From contig JACKII010000002.1 in assembly GCA_020638555.1 (NCBI GenBank), positions 124,001 through 188,000 on the forward strand: a stretch of DNA of 64,000 bases. The letters run 5' to 3'. Of the stretch, positions 8,783 to 16,954 are shown in pieces (positions within the stretch are counted from its first letter, which is position 1; each line of letters begins with the position of its first letter). The notes below the pieces were generated by a model that saw only the letters and a list, made by a program, of their open reading frames with translations, was not told the origin of the DNA and did not search any database. The position numbers and the translations under genes are program-made. The DNA comes from Alphaproteobacteria bacterium (GTDB lineage Bacteria; Pseudomonadota; Alphaproteobacteria; Bin95).

Positions 8783-10000
8783 ATGTCCGACCGTCCCTCG
8801 TTTCGCGCCGCCGGCCATGCCTGGCGGCTCTATGTCGGCCCGGGCGTGCTGGAACAGTCCCTGGGCGAGGCGATGGACCGGGCCGGCGCCCGGCGCGCTT
8901 TCGTCATCTGCTCGCCCTCGGTCAACCGGCGCACCGACACGGTGCAGCGGATCGCGGCGACGCTGGGCGGGCGCTATGCCGGCGTCTATGACGGGATCGA
9001 GAAGGACTCGACCTATGCCAGCGTCCGGGCCGCCGCCGACGCCGCTCGCGAGGCCGGGGCCGACCTGCTGATCGCCGCCGGCGGCGGCAGCGTGGTGGTG
9101 GCGGTGCGGGTGGTGGCGATCTATCTGGCGGAGACCGGCTCACCGTTCGACCTGATGACGCAATACCCGGAGGGCAAGCCTGCCTACAGCCCGCGGCTGA
9201 TGGCGCCGAAACTGCCCATCGTCAACGTGCCGACGACGCCGAACAGCGCGGTGAACCGGGCGGGCTCCGGCCTGAAGAACCCGGACCTGGACCACCGCAT
9301 GGAGTATTTCGACCCCAAGACGCGGCCGCACTCGGTGTTCCTGGACGAGGCGGTGCTGCTGTCCTCGCCGGCGGAGGTGGTGCGCTCGACCGCGGCGACG
9401 GTGTTCGCCGGCACGCTGTCGGCGCTGTCGCAGACCGGGCAGAACCCGCTGGTCGACGGCGACCACCGCCAGGCCTTCCGCCTGGCGCACAACGCCTATC
9501 TGCGGCTGATGGACGAGCCCGACAATGCGGCGCTGCGCATCGACCTGGCGCTGGCCGCCTTCCTGCAGAACCGGGCGGAGGATGACGGGCGGCGGCGCTT
9601 TGCCGGCGGGCCGTTCAGCGGCAATTACGCGGTCTCCACCGCGCTGCACGTGCGCTATCCGAGCGTCGGCCAGGGCGAAAGCACGTCGGTGTTGCATGCG
9701 ACGGCGCTCAGGCTCGCCGAGGGCGTGGACGCCGAGGCGGCAGGGCGGGTGGCGGATGGGCTCGGCGTGCGGCACGATGGCATGGGCACCGCCGAAACCG
9801 CCGCGGCGGTGGCGGACCGGCTGGAGGCGATCTATGCCGGCACCGGCATGCCGACCCGCGTCGGCCAGCTCGGCATTCCCGAGGACGACCTGCCGAACAT
9901 CGCGGCCGAGACGGTGAAGAACTTCAACTTCAACCGCGGCGCCCGCTCGGCCGAGCAGCAGGTGGCCGATGCGCTGCGGCTGTTGCGGGCCGCCTGGTAG
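8783..10000 (+). CDS. Iron-containing alcohol dehydrogenase-fold protein with degenerate motifs
   Basis: A 405-residue protein related to the Fe-ADH/maleylacetate reductase/dehydroquinate-synthase-like fold. An N-terminal Rossmann-like half contains LLIAAGGGSVVV at residues 96-106, and a helical half follows. Functional members have GGGSxxDxAK; here the Asp is Val106 and the Lys is Arg109. The usual metal-ligand helix (D..xH in AxxxDALTHxxE) reads TVFAGTLSAL (residues 206-215), without Asp or His. Only histidines near 289 and 305 remain of the expected ligand set. It may therefore be metal-free or have another function. GGAG precedes the ATG. Divergent from the luciferase-like gene and followed by an aldehyde dehydrogenase. 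Confidence 0.82.
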   Translation: MSDRPSFRAAGHAWRLYVGPGVLEQSLGEAMDRAGARRAFVICSPSVNRRTDTVQRIAATLGGRYAGVYDGIEKDSTYASVRAAADAAREAGADLLIAAGGGSVVVAVRVVAIYLAETGSPFDLMTQYPEGKPAYSPRLMAPKLPIVNVPTTPNSAVNRAGSGLKNPDLDHRMEYFDPKTRPHSVFLDEAVLLSSPAEVVRSTAATVFAGTLSALSQTGQNPLVDGDHRQAFRLAHNAYLRLMDEPDNAALRIDLALAAFLQNRAEDDGRRRFAGGPFSGNYAVSTALHVRYPSVGQGESTSVLHATALRLAEGVDAEAAGRVADGLGVRHDGMGTAETAAAVADRLEAIYAGTGMPTRVGQLGIPEDDLPNIAAETVKNFNFNRGARSAEQQVADALRLLRAAW

Positions 10001-10217
10001 CCGCGGCGGTTTGCGCATCCCCCCGTACTTGATCCGGCCTGTCTAGCGAACCATCTGGCGGGCTATAACCGGGCAAGACCCGGACCGTTTGCCCATCCCG
10101 TCTTGTCCGATCCGATCCACGACAAGGGGATGCCGCCGCCCCGTACGGGCGGCCGAAGTTCGGATCGGCCCGTCCTGCTGGCGGGCCTGCCAGTTACGGC
10201 AACGAAGGAGCCTCAGC

Positions 10218-11651
10218 ATGTACCCGAATGTTCAACTCTATCTGAACGGTGCCTGGGTCGATGGCACCGGCAAGCGCTCGATCCCGGTCGAGAACCCGGC
10301 CAATGGCGAGGTGGTCGGCACGGTCGCCCACGCCGAGCGGTCCGACCTGGACCAGGCGCTCGAAGCGGCGGCGAAGGGCTTCGAGACCTGGCGCAAGGTC
10401 TCCGCCTATGACCGCAGCAAGGTCATGCGCAAGGCGGCCGACCTGGTGCGCGAGCGCGCCGACCACATCGCCAAGCTCATGACGCTGGAACAGGGCAAGC
10501 CGCTGCCGGAGGCCAAGGGCGAGGTGCTGGCCGCCGCCGACGTCATCGACTGGTTCGCCGAGGAAGGCCGCCGCACCTATGGCCGCGTCATCCCGGCCCG
10601 CAGCGAGGGCGTCTATCAGCTGGTGATTCAGGAGCCGGTTGGGCCGGTGGCGGCGTTCACGCCCTGGAACTTCCCGATCAACCAGGTGGTGCGCAAGCTG
10701 TCCGCGGCCATCGCCACCGGCTGCTCGATCATCGTCAAGGCGCCGGAAGAAACCCCGGCCTCGCCGGCGGAACTGATCCGCGCCTTTGCCGACGCGGGCC
10801 TGCCGGCCGGCGTCATGCATCTGGTCTATGGCGTGCCGGCGGAGATCTCGGAATACCTGATCCCGCACCCGGTGATCCGCAAGATTTCCTTCACCGGCTC
10901 CACCGCCGTCGGCAAGCAGTTGGCGGCGCTGGCCGGCCTGCACATGAAGCGCGCCACCATGGAGTTGGGCGGCCACGCGCCGGCCATCGTCTTCGACGAT
11001 GCGGACGTGGATCTGGCCAGCAAGATCCTGGCCGCCACCAAGTATCGCAATGCCGGCCAGGTTTGCATCTCGCCGACCCGCTTCCTGGTGCAGGAAGGGG
11101 TCTATGAGCAGTTCGTCGACCGGTTCGTGGCCTTCAGCAAGGGCGTGAAGGTCGGCGACGGCATGGAGAAGGACACCCGCATGGGGCCGATGGCCAACCC
11201 GCGCCGCATCACCGCCATGGAAAGCTTCACCGCCGACGCGGTGCAGCACGGCGCGACGCTGCGCACCGGCGGCAACCGCATCGGCAACAAGGGCAATTTC
11301 TTCGAGCCGACCGTGCTCACCGACGTGCCGCTCGACGCCAAGGTCATGTCGGAGGAGCCGTTCGGGCCGATGGCGGTGATCGCGCCCTTCTCCAGCTTCG
11401 ACGACGTGGTGACGGAGGCGAACCGCCTGCCCTACGGCCTGGCGTCCTATGCCTTCACCCGCTCGGCCAAGACGGCGAACGCGATTGCCGCTTCCGTCGA
11501 GGCCGGCATGATGACCATCAACCATGTGGGCCTCGCCCTGCCGGAGGTGCCGTTCGGCGGCATCAAGGATTCCGGCTATGGCTCCGAAGGCGGGACGGAG
11601 GCGCTGGAAGCCTATCTGAACACCAAGTTCGTGACCCAGGCCGGGTTGTAG
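10218..11651 (+). CDS. NAD(P)-dependent aldehyde dehydrogenase (succinate-semialdehyde dehydrogenase-like)
   Basis: A 477-residue member of the aldehyde dehydrogenase superfamily, close in style to GabD-type semialdehyde dehydrogenases. Key residues are the oxyanion Asn in FTPWNFP (about 150), the general base Glu in MELGGHAP (about 250) and the nucleophilic Cys in GQVCISPTRF (about 283). The coenzyme turn FTGSTAVGK is present. The start ATG at 10218 has GAAGGAG seven bases upstream; longer in-frame starts give unrelated residues. It oxidises an aldehyde to its acid. The gene before it is an alcohol dehydrogenase-fold protein, so an alcohol-aldehyde-acid sequence is suggested but not shown. 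Confidence 0.93.
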   Translation: MYPNVQLYLNGAWVDGTGKRSIPVENPANGEVVGTVAHAERSDLDQALEAAAKGFETWRKVSAYDRSKVMRKAADLVRERADHIAKLMTLEQGKPLPEAKGEVLAAADVIDWFAEEGRRTYGRVIPARSEGVYQLVIQEPVGPVAAFTPWNFPINQVVRKLSAAIATGCSIIVKAPEETPASPAELIRAFADAGLPAGVMHLVYGVPAEISEYLIPHPVIRKISFTGSTAVGKQLAALAGLHMKRATMELGGHAPAIVFDDADVDLASKILAATKYRNAGQVCISPTRFLVQEGVYEQFVDRFVAFSKGVKVGDGMEKDTRMGPMANPRRITAMESFTADAVQHGATLRTGGNRIGNKGNFFEPTVLTDVPLDAKVMSEEPFGPMAVIAPFSSFDDVVTEANRLPYGLASYAFTRSAKTANAIAASVEAGMMTINHVGLALPEVPFGGIKDSGYGSEGGTEALEAYLNTKFVTQAGL

Positions 11652-11679
11652 GGGCGGCTCTACCTTCTCTCTCCCCCGC

Positions 11680-11774
11680 CCCCGCGGAGGCGGGGGCCCA
11701 TGCCTGAGCGCCTCTCCCAAAGTCCGGACCGTGGGGGCTGGTCTCAGGCATGGATCCCAGGTCAAGCCCGGGAC
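11680..11774. repeat. Dispersed palindromic element, family R2 (copy b)
   Basis: It lies in the 223-base gap after the aldehyde dehydrogenase. The parts match copy a in order: a hairpin CCCCCGCGGAGGCGGGGG, CCCATGCCTGAG, a central AGTCCGG, the inverted CTCAGGCATGG, then a CCCAGGTCAAGCCCGGG arm. The CATGCCTGAG/CTCAGGCATG ends are a perfect inverted repeat. Confidence 0.72.
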
Positions 11775-11874
11775 AGGGGGAGGGTGTTGGCTCCGACGCG
11801 GGGGCTTGCTGCCGGCGCGGCGGTGGGGTGAGATGGCGGGCAACGCACAACACGCCCGCCCGAGGACCCGCCCC

Positions 11875-12843
11875 ATGGCCCACAACCCCGACAGCCTGTT
11901 CAGCGAGGAGACCCTCAGCGCGGCAGGCTTCCCGACCATCTCCTATGACGTGCTGGCGGTCGGCACGGACATGCGCTCGGACGAGCGGCATTTGCGGCCG
12001 GAGGATACCGAAGCCTATGCCTGGGCGGTGGAGGACGAGGACCCGTGGTTTTTCGGCCCCTCTCCCTTCGGCGGCGCCGTCTGCCATCCGACATTGCTGG
12101 CGAACCAGGCGCTGTTGCTGCGCCACAACCGCTTCGTCGTGCCGGCGGGCCTGCACGCGCGCATGGTGTTTCGGTTCCACAAGGCGATCCCGCTGGGCGC
12201 GCGCATCCGCACCACGGGCCAGGTGGTCGACAAATACTGGCGGCGCGACAAGCCCTATATGGTGACGGCGTTCGAGACCCGCGGCGACGACGGCACGCTC
12301 TATACCAGCGGGCGGTTCGTGCAGATGCTGTTCGCCAAGGACACGGCGCCGGCGTCGGGGTCTTCGGCGGGCTCGAACCGGGCGGGCGACGCCGCGCCGG
12401 CCTATGACGACAGCATCGCCTCGGCCCAGGGCCGCGACGGCGTGCTGGAGCGGGGGCAGGCGCTGCCGGCGCTCAGCCGCACCATCGTCCAGCGCCAGAT
12501 CGACATCTACAGCGGCATCCGCCCGTTCTCGATCCACACCGACGAGGACTGGGCCAGGCGGAAGGGCTTCGCCGCCACCATCGCCCAGGGAATGATGAGC
12601 ACCGCCTATATCTCCACCATGCTGCAACGCGCGGTCGGCGCGGGCTTTGTCGAGGGCGGCACCATGGACGCGAAATTCCTGAAGCCCGTGCTCTGCGGCG
12701 ACACGCTGGAAGTGACGGGCACCGTCGCCGGCTTCACCCGCGACGAGGACGGCCGCGTGCGCGCCCATGTCACCGTCGCCGCCCACAACCAGCGCGGCGA
12801 GCAGACCATGGCCGGCAGCGCCAGCGGCGTGTGCGCGCCATGA
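11875..12843 (+). CDS. Double-hotdog MaoC-like/FAS1-type hydratase-dehydratase
   Basis: A 322-residue protein with two hotdog-fold halves. The N-terminal half (to about residue 155) resembles FAS1-like dehydratase domains, with PSPFGGAVCHPTLLANQ and KAIPLGARIRTTG. The C-terminal half resembles MaoC domains, with DIYSGIRPFSIHTDEDWARR followed by TIAQGMMSTAYIS, where the Asp..His pair is the hydratase signature region. Such enzymes add or remove water at an enoyl-CoA or similar thioester. The ATG at 11875 (GAGGA upstream) was preferred to the one at 11833. It is followed by a luciferase-like gene on the same strand, with a repeat element between them. Substrate unknown. Confidence 0.83.
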   Translation: MAHNPDSLFSEETLSAAGFPTISYDVLAVGTDMRSDERHLRPEDTEAYAWAVEDEDPWFFGPSPFGGAVCHPTLLANQALLLRHNRFVVPAGLHARMVFRFHKAIPLGARIRTTGQVVDKYWRRDKPYMVTAFETRGDDGTLYTSGRFVQMLFAKDTAPASGSSAGSNRAGDAAPAYDDSIASAQGRDGVLERGQALPALSRTIVQRQIDIYSGIRPFSIHTDEDWARRKGFAATIAQGMMSTAYISTMLQRAVGAGFVEGGTMDAKFLKPVLCGDTLEVTGTVAGFTRDEDGRVRAHVTVAAHNQRGEQTMAGSASGVCAP

Positions 12844-12869
12844 GCCAACCGCTTCCGCTCCCCTGCCGC

Positions 12870-12974
12870 TTCATCCCGAGTGGCCCGCAGAGCGGGCGTA
12901 TCGAGGGACACTCCGGACCGCGCGGACCCGCCCCTCGATCCGCCCCGGCCCTCGGCCGGGACACTCGGCGTGAA
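12870..12974. repeat. Dispersed palindromic element, family R1 (copy a)
   Basis: It lies in the 151-base gap between the hydratase and a luciferase-like gene. The first arm runs TTCATCCCGAG to GCGTATCGAGGGAC (12870-12909). A degenerate inverted copy (CCCTCGATCCG to ACTCGGCGTGAA) follows at 12931-12974. Each arm contains a small internal hairpin. Confidence 0.72.
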
Positions 12975-12994
12975 GTCGAAGGGGAGGCGAAACG

Positions 12995-14140
12995 GTGACC
13001 GGCCTGGACCCCACGGACTTCCCCGCCAGCCCGCTTTCGCGCGCTCTGGAGCAGCCCTTTCTGCTGGGCCTGTTCCTGCCGATCCAGGATGGCGGCTGGA
13101 CGCCCTCGACCCTGGAGCGCACCACCACCTGGAGTTTCGACTACAACGCCGCCCTGGCCCAACGGGCCGAGGCGCTGGGCTTCGACCTGGTGTTCGGCCT
13201 GGCGCAGTGGACGCCGAAGGGCGGGCATGGCGGCCAGATCAAATACCGGGAAATCTCCATCGACAGCTTCATGACCGTGGCGGCGCTGGCGGCGGTGACC
13301 GAGCGCATCCTGCTGATCTCCACCATTCATGTGCTCTATGGGCCGTGGCATCCGCTGCATCTCGCCAAGTTCGGGGCGACGCTGGACCATATCTCCGGCG
13401 GGCGCTGGGGCGCCAACATCGTCACCGGCCACATCCCGCGCGAGGCGCGCATGTTCGGCCAGATGCGGCCCGACCACGGCAAGCGCTACGAGATGGCCGA
13501 CGTGTTCACGACCCGGCTGAAGGAGTTGTGGGCAGCGACCGAGAACCTGACCGTTGACGGCCCCTATTGGGCGATGGAGAACGCGTTCTGCACGCCGAAG
13601 CCGCTCTACGGGCGCCCGGTGCTGGTGAACGCCACCGGGTCGGCCGACGGGATCGGCTTTGCGGCCCGGCACTCGGACGTGGTGTTCATCACCAGCCCCT
13701 CCGGCAACCAGATGGCGGACGCGGTCGAGAGCCTGCCGCCGCACACCGCGGCGATCCGCCAAGCCGCCGCGGCTGAGGGGCGGCGGCTGCGCACGATCAT
13801 CAACCCGATGGTGGTCTGTCGCCCGACCGAGAAAGAGGCGCTCGCCTATCGCGACGCCATCGTCGCCGCGGCCGACACCGGCGCGACCGAGGGCTTTGCC
13901 GCCATCACCCGCGGCGGCGACGCGGTGGCGTGGAGCAAGCAGAACCGGCAATACGCGGCGCTGGGCGGCAACCTGCACGTGGTCGGCTCGCCGGACCAGG
14001 TGGTCGAGCACTTCCTGGCGCTGCAACAGGCGGGCTGCGACGGCGTGCAGGTGACCTTCTACGACTTCGCCCCGGACCTGGAGTATTTCGGCGAGGCGGT
14101 GCTGCCGCTGATGCGAGAGGCGGGGTTGAGGGTGGGGTGA
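12995..14140 (+). CDS. RutA/SfnG-like flavin-dependent monooxygenase (LLM class)
   Basis: A 381-residue luciferase-like flavin monooxygenase. The strand-helix ISGGRWGANIVTG matches the RutA, DszA and SfnG branch of the family, which carries ISGGRxGxNxVTG. The N-terminal FLLGLFLPIQDGGW and late QVTFYDFAPDLEYFGE resemble the same group. Members oxygenate pyrimidines, sulfones or related small compounds with FMNH2 and O2. The start is GTG at 12995 with GGGGAGGCG six bases upstream. It follows the hydratase and is convergent with a small ABM monooxygenase gene. No flavin reductase gene is recognised in the window, so reduced flavin must come from elsewhere. Confidence 0.88.
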   Translation: MTGLDPTDFPASPLSRALEQPFLLGLFLPIQDGGWTPSTLERTTTWSFDYNAALAQRAEALGFDLVFGLAQWTPKGGHGGQIKYREISIDSFMTVAALAAVTERILLISTIHVLYGPWHPLHLAKFGATLDHISGGRWGANIVTGHIPREARMFGQMRPDHGKRYEMADVFTTRLKELWAATENLTVDGPYWAMENAFCTPKPLYGRPVLVNATGSADGIGFAARHSDVVFITSPSGNQMADAVESLPPHTAAIRQAAAAEGRRLRTIINPMVVCRPTEKEALAYRDAIVAAADTGATEGFAAITRGGDAVAWSKQNRQYAALGGNLHVVGSPDQVVEHFLALQQAGCDGVQVTFYDFAPDLEYFGEAVLPLMREAGLRVG

Positions 14141-14170
14141 GATGGCCTCACCCCGAGGCAAAATGCGGGC

Positions 14171-14482
14171 TCAGGCGTCGCTCATCACGTGGATGACGCG
14201 GTCGGCGAGCAGGTCCTTGGTCTTGGCGCCGTAGGCTTTCATGTGCGGTGAGGCGGCGTGGGCGCCAAGGGCGGCGAGGCTCGCCCATTTCTCGACCACG
14301 ACAAAGGTGTCGTCGCCGTATTTGGCGGCGAAGCCGGCATCGGCGCAGTCGACGGTGGCGCCGTATTCGAGGCAGCCGTCCTCGGCCTTGACGGCGGGGA
14401 CGTTGGCGCGGAACAGGTCCAGCACCTCCTGGCGCTTGCCGGGCTTGGTGGTGATGACGGCGATCACGTGAACGCGGGACAT
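14171..14482 (-). CDS. Antibiotic-biosynthesis monooxygenase (ABM/YgiN-like) domain protein
   Basis: A 103-residue single-domain dimeric alpha-beta barrel. MSRVHVIAVITTKPGKRQE, the central DGCLEY and VVEKWAS(L) are the typical ABM pattern. Relatives are cofactor-free quinol monooxygenases or heme-degrading enzymes, and many have no known role. The chosen ATG at 14482 has GGAGG a few bases upstream, while the longer in-frame start has none. It lies downstream of the carboxymuconolactone-decarboxylase-like gene on the same strand (67-base gap), probably in one transcript. Confidence 0.85.
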   Translation of the reverse strand: MSRVHVIAVITTKPGKRQEVLDLFRANVPAVKAEDGCLEYGATVDCADAGFAAKYGDDTFVVVEKWASLAALGAHAASPHMKAYGAKTKDLLADRVIHVMSDA

Positions 14483-14549
14483 GGTGGTTTCCTCCAAAGT
14501 GGGCGGGCAGCATGGCAACTGCCGCCCGAGACTGTCAATCGGGCGCGGA

Positions 14550-15095
14550 TCAGGGGGCGAGGCCGGTCTCGCCTTCCGGCAGTTGCACATTGGCGACGTT
14601 CAGGGTCATGGAGACCATGGTGTAATAGCCGCTGATGCCGATCAGCTCGACCACGCCGCGCTCGCCGAACCGGTCCACGACGCGCTGGTAGGTGGCGTCG
14701 CTGACATTGTGGTCGCGGTGGAGCTCCTGGCAGAAATCGTAGACGGCGGCCTCGTCGTCGGCCATGTCCGGCCGCTCGCGCCGGGCGACGGCATCGATCA
14801 CCGCGTCGGAGAGACCGCCCTGGCGGGCGAGGCGGGCGTGGGCGTACCACTCGTACTGCGCGGTCCAGAAGCGGGCGCATATGATGATGGCGAGTTCGGC
14901 CAGGCGCGGCTCGAACGCGGTGTTGAAGCGCAGGAACTCGCCCAGGCTTTGGCCGCGGTCGGCCAGTTCGGGCGAGCGGATCCAGGCCGGGAAGGGGCCA
15001 CGGACGCTGCCCCGCGGGCCGGCGGCGATGGCGGCATAGACTTCTTTCTGTCGATCGGACAGCGTTTCGGGGTCGAGCGGCGGCAGGCGGCTCAT
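14550..15095 (-). CDS. Carboxymuconolactone decarboxylase family protein
   Basis: A 181-residue all-helical protein. The core LAELAIIICARFWTAQYEWYAHARLARQGG is the CMD family helix pair, where a conserved E.YAH segment binds substrate. The AhpD-type CxxC redox pair is absent (the region has no cysteine pair), so a peroxidase role is unlikely. The start ATG at 15095 is preceded by AGGAGA. It lies between the ABM gene and the dioxygenase on the same strand. Members act in aromatic ring-cleavage pathways or as poorly defined helpers. Confidence 0.85.
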   Translation of the reverse strand: MSRLPPLDPETLSDRQKEVYAAIAAGPRGSVRGPFPAWIRSPELADRGQSLGEFLRFNTAFEPRLAELAIIICARFWTAQYEWYAHARLARQGGLSDAVIDAVARRERPDMADDEAAVYDFCQELHRDHNVSDATYQRVVDRFGERGVVELIGISGYYTMVSMTLNVANVQLPEGETGLAP

Positions 15096-15224
15096 GGGGC
15101 GTCTCCTGAAAGATGAACGGTAACGCAGGACATTAGCAGAGATCGCGCCGGCCATCCCCCTTAAACCGGCAGGCGCGCCGCAAATCGGCCGGCGGTCAAA
15201 GACCGGGATGGGGCCGCCGAACGC

Positions 15225-16289
15225 TCAATCCTCCGCCCTGAGCGGCGCCACCAGGTCGACGCCCGGCACCTTGATCCCATCCGGGCGGCCGCTTTTCGTC
15301 ATGCCCTGGTGCTCGCCCGTGAACGCCGCCGGCAGCGTCGGGCCGTCCGCGCACGCCAGCCAGAGCCGCAGCAGGTGGCGGCGCTGCTCCGGCTCGGCGA
15401 AGTCCTCGTAGGCCGTGCGGGAGTGGGCGATGGAGTGGTTGCAGACCACCTGGATATCGCCGGGCTCGAACGTCATGTCCAGGTGCAGGGCCGGGTCGTT
15501 CGCCAGTTCGTCGAACAGGTCCATGGCCTCCACCTGCTCGGCCGAGAGGCGCGGCACCACGTCCATCAGCTGCGCCTTGCGCACGGCCGAGCGCACATAG
15601 GTGCAGATCACCCGCCCGTCGACGAGGCTGAACGCCGGCATGCCGTAATAGGGCTTCCGCCCCTCCGGCACCTCGCCCCAGCGGGTGCGGTAGAGCGGCT
15701 GCATCAACACCGCCGCCAGGTCCGGCCGGCGCCGCACCATCTCGTTGTAGACCGTCGTCGTCGAGACCAGCGAAGACAGCCCGCCCGCCTTGCTCTTTTT
15801 CAGGCAGAGCAGGCAGACTAGGTCGCTGCTGTCGGTGTGATAGGGCAGGCGGGCTGCGGTCTGGTAGCCGCGGGCCATCGGGTCGTTGTAGTTCAGGCCC
15901 AGGTCCTTCACATGCCCCAGCACATGGCCCTTGCCGTTCTGGCTGACCGGCTCGCCCCAGTGCGCGCCCAGGCCCCAGAAGATGCGGGCGGCGTCGGCGA
16001 TGTCATAGCGCGCGATCGGCAGGCCGCGAAGCAGGAAGAAGCCGCAGCCGTGCAGCGCCTCCCGCCGGATCGCCGCGAGCCGGGGCGCCAGCGTCGGCAG
16101 CGGGAAGTCGGCCGCGCCGATCTCCAGGATCGGCCGGCCGCGCACGCCGGCCAGTGCCGCCTCGATCTCGGCGATCTCCGCCGCACCCAGCGTGTGGCGC
16201 CAGTCGGCGAGGCCGGCCACCGCCGGCCCGTACCAGGCCCCGGCGACGGCTTCCAGGGCGGCGGCGGGCGGGAGCAGGGTATCGGGCAT
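15225..16289 (-). CDS. TauD/TfdA-like Fe(II)/2-oxoglutarate dioxygenase (paralogue 2)
   Basis: A 354-residue dioxygenase clearly related to the protein at 5193-6269. Shared blocks include GKGHVLGHVKDLGL, the iron ligands in YHTDSSD, the VYNEM segment, and the distal histidine in NHSIAHSRTAYEDF with RRHLLRLWLA after it. All ligand residues are present, so it should be active. GGAGG stands nine bases before the ATG. The two paralogues stand on opposite strands about 9 kb apart, bracketing the catabolic genes between them. It is divergent from the ydcH-like gene with a 199-base spacer. Substrate unknown. Confidence 0.92.
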   Translation of the reverse strand: MPDTLLPPAAALEAVAGAWYGPAVAGLADWRHTLGAAEIAEIEAALAGVRGRPILEIGAADFPLPTLAPRLAAIRREALHGCGFFLLRGLPIARYDIADAARIFWGLGAHWGEPVSQNGKGHVLGHVKDLGLNYNDPMARGYQTAARLPYHTDSSDLVCLLCLKKSKAGGLSSLVSTTTVYNEMVRRRPDLAAVLMQPLYRTRWGEVPEGRKPYYGMPAFSLVDGRVICTYVRSAVRKAQLMDVVPRLSAEQVEAMDLFDELANDPALHLDMTFEPGDIQVVCNHSIAHSRTAYEDFAEPEQRRHLLRLWLACADGPTLPAAFTGEHQGMTKSGRPDGIKVPGVDLVAPLRAED

Positions 16290-16488
16290 CGGCGCATTCC
16301 TCCGGGTGAGGGCCAGGGGCCAGGACGAAAGTCGATACCGATCCTAGGGCGCGTGCGCCGCATCGTCCATTCCTTGGGGCGCGCGCGATCCGGGCTTGAC
16401 GGCCCTGGCGACTTGATCTCTGTCATGGCGCCCGGCCGGCTTTGGGCGAAACTGACCCCGTTACCCAGGCATAAGGACCAACACCCGC

Positions 16489-16737
16489 ATGACCCATACC
16501 CCGCACGAACTGGCGGAAATGTTTCCCGACGATGTCGACACCATCCACCGTCTGAAGGCCCAGAACCCGCATTTTGCGAAGCTGGCCGACGAGCACCACG
16601 AGGTGAACCGCGCCATTCACCGGATCGAGACCGAGGTCGAGCCCGCCTCCGACGCCCATGCCGAGGACCTGAAAAAGCAGCGCCTGGCCCTGCAGGACGA
16701 GATTGCCGCGATCCTCTCGGCCCAGCGCGGCGCCTGA
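16489..16737 (+). CDS. YdcH family (DUF465) small protein
   Basis: An 82-residue charged, helical protein without membrane segments. It shows the family pattern of two helices: FAKLADEHHEVNRAIHRIE and a C-terminal LKKQRLALQDEIAAIL. Homologues are common in proteobacteria, dimeric in structure, and of unknown function. It is a single gene, with a rho-independent terminator downstream. Confidence 0.88.
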   Translation: MTHTPHELAEMFPDDVDTIHRLKAQNPHFAKLADEHHEVNRAIHRIETEVEPASDAHAEDLKKQRLALQDEIAAILSAQRGA

Positions 16738-16810
16738 CGGCCCGCGCCCCGAGGCCCTGAGCCCCGACGCCCGACGCCCTGAGCCCCGGCGGGCCGGGGT
16801 TCGAGATTTG

Positions 16811-16848
16811 AGCCGGCGAACGCCCCTGGCGTCGCCGGCTTCGGTTTT
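16811..16848 (+). terminator. Rho-independent terminator after the ydcH-like gene
   Basis: The 9-base perfect stem AGCCGGCGA / TCGCCGGCT has a 12-base loop and is followed by TCGGTTTT. It lies 74 bases after the ydcH stop and ends before the next gene, so it probably closes that transcript. Confidence 0.75.
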
Positions 16849-16954
16849 GGAAAAGCCCGTTCTTGCCGGCGGTCGGGGCATGCTATGGGGGTGATGCGCG
16901 CCAGCCCCGCCCGAGACGACGGCCGCGGCGCGCGGCAACCCCAAGGAGACGGCC

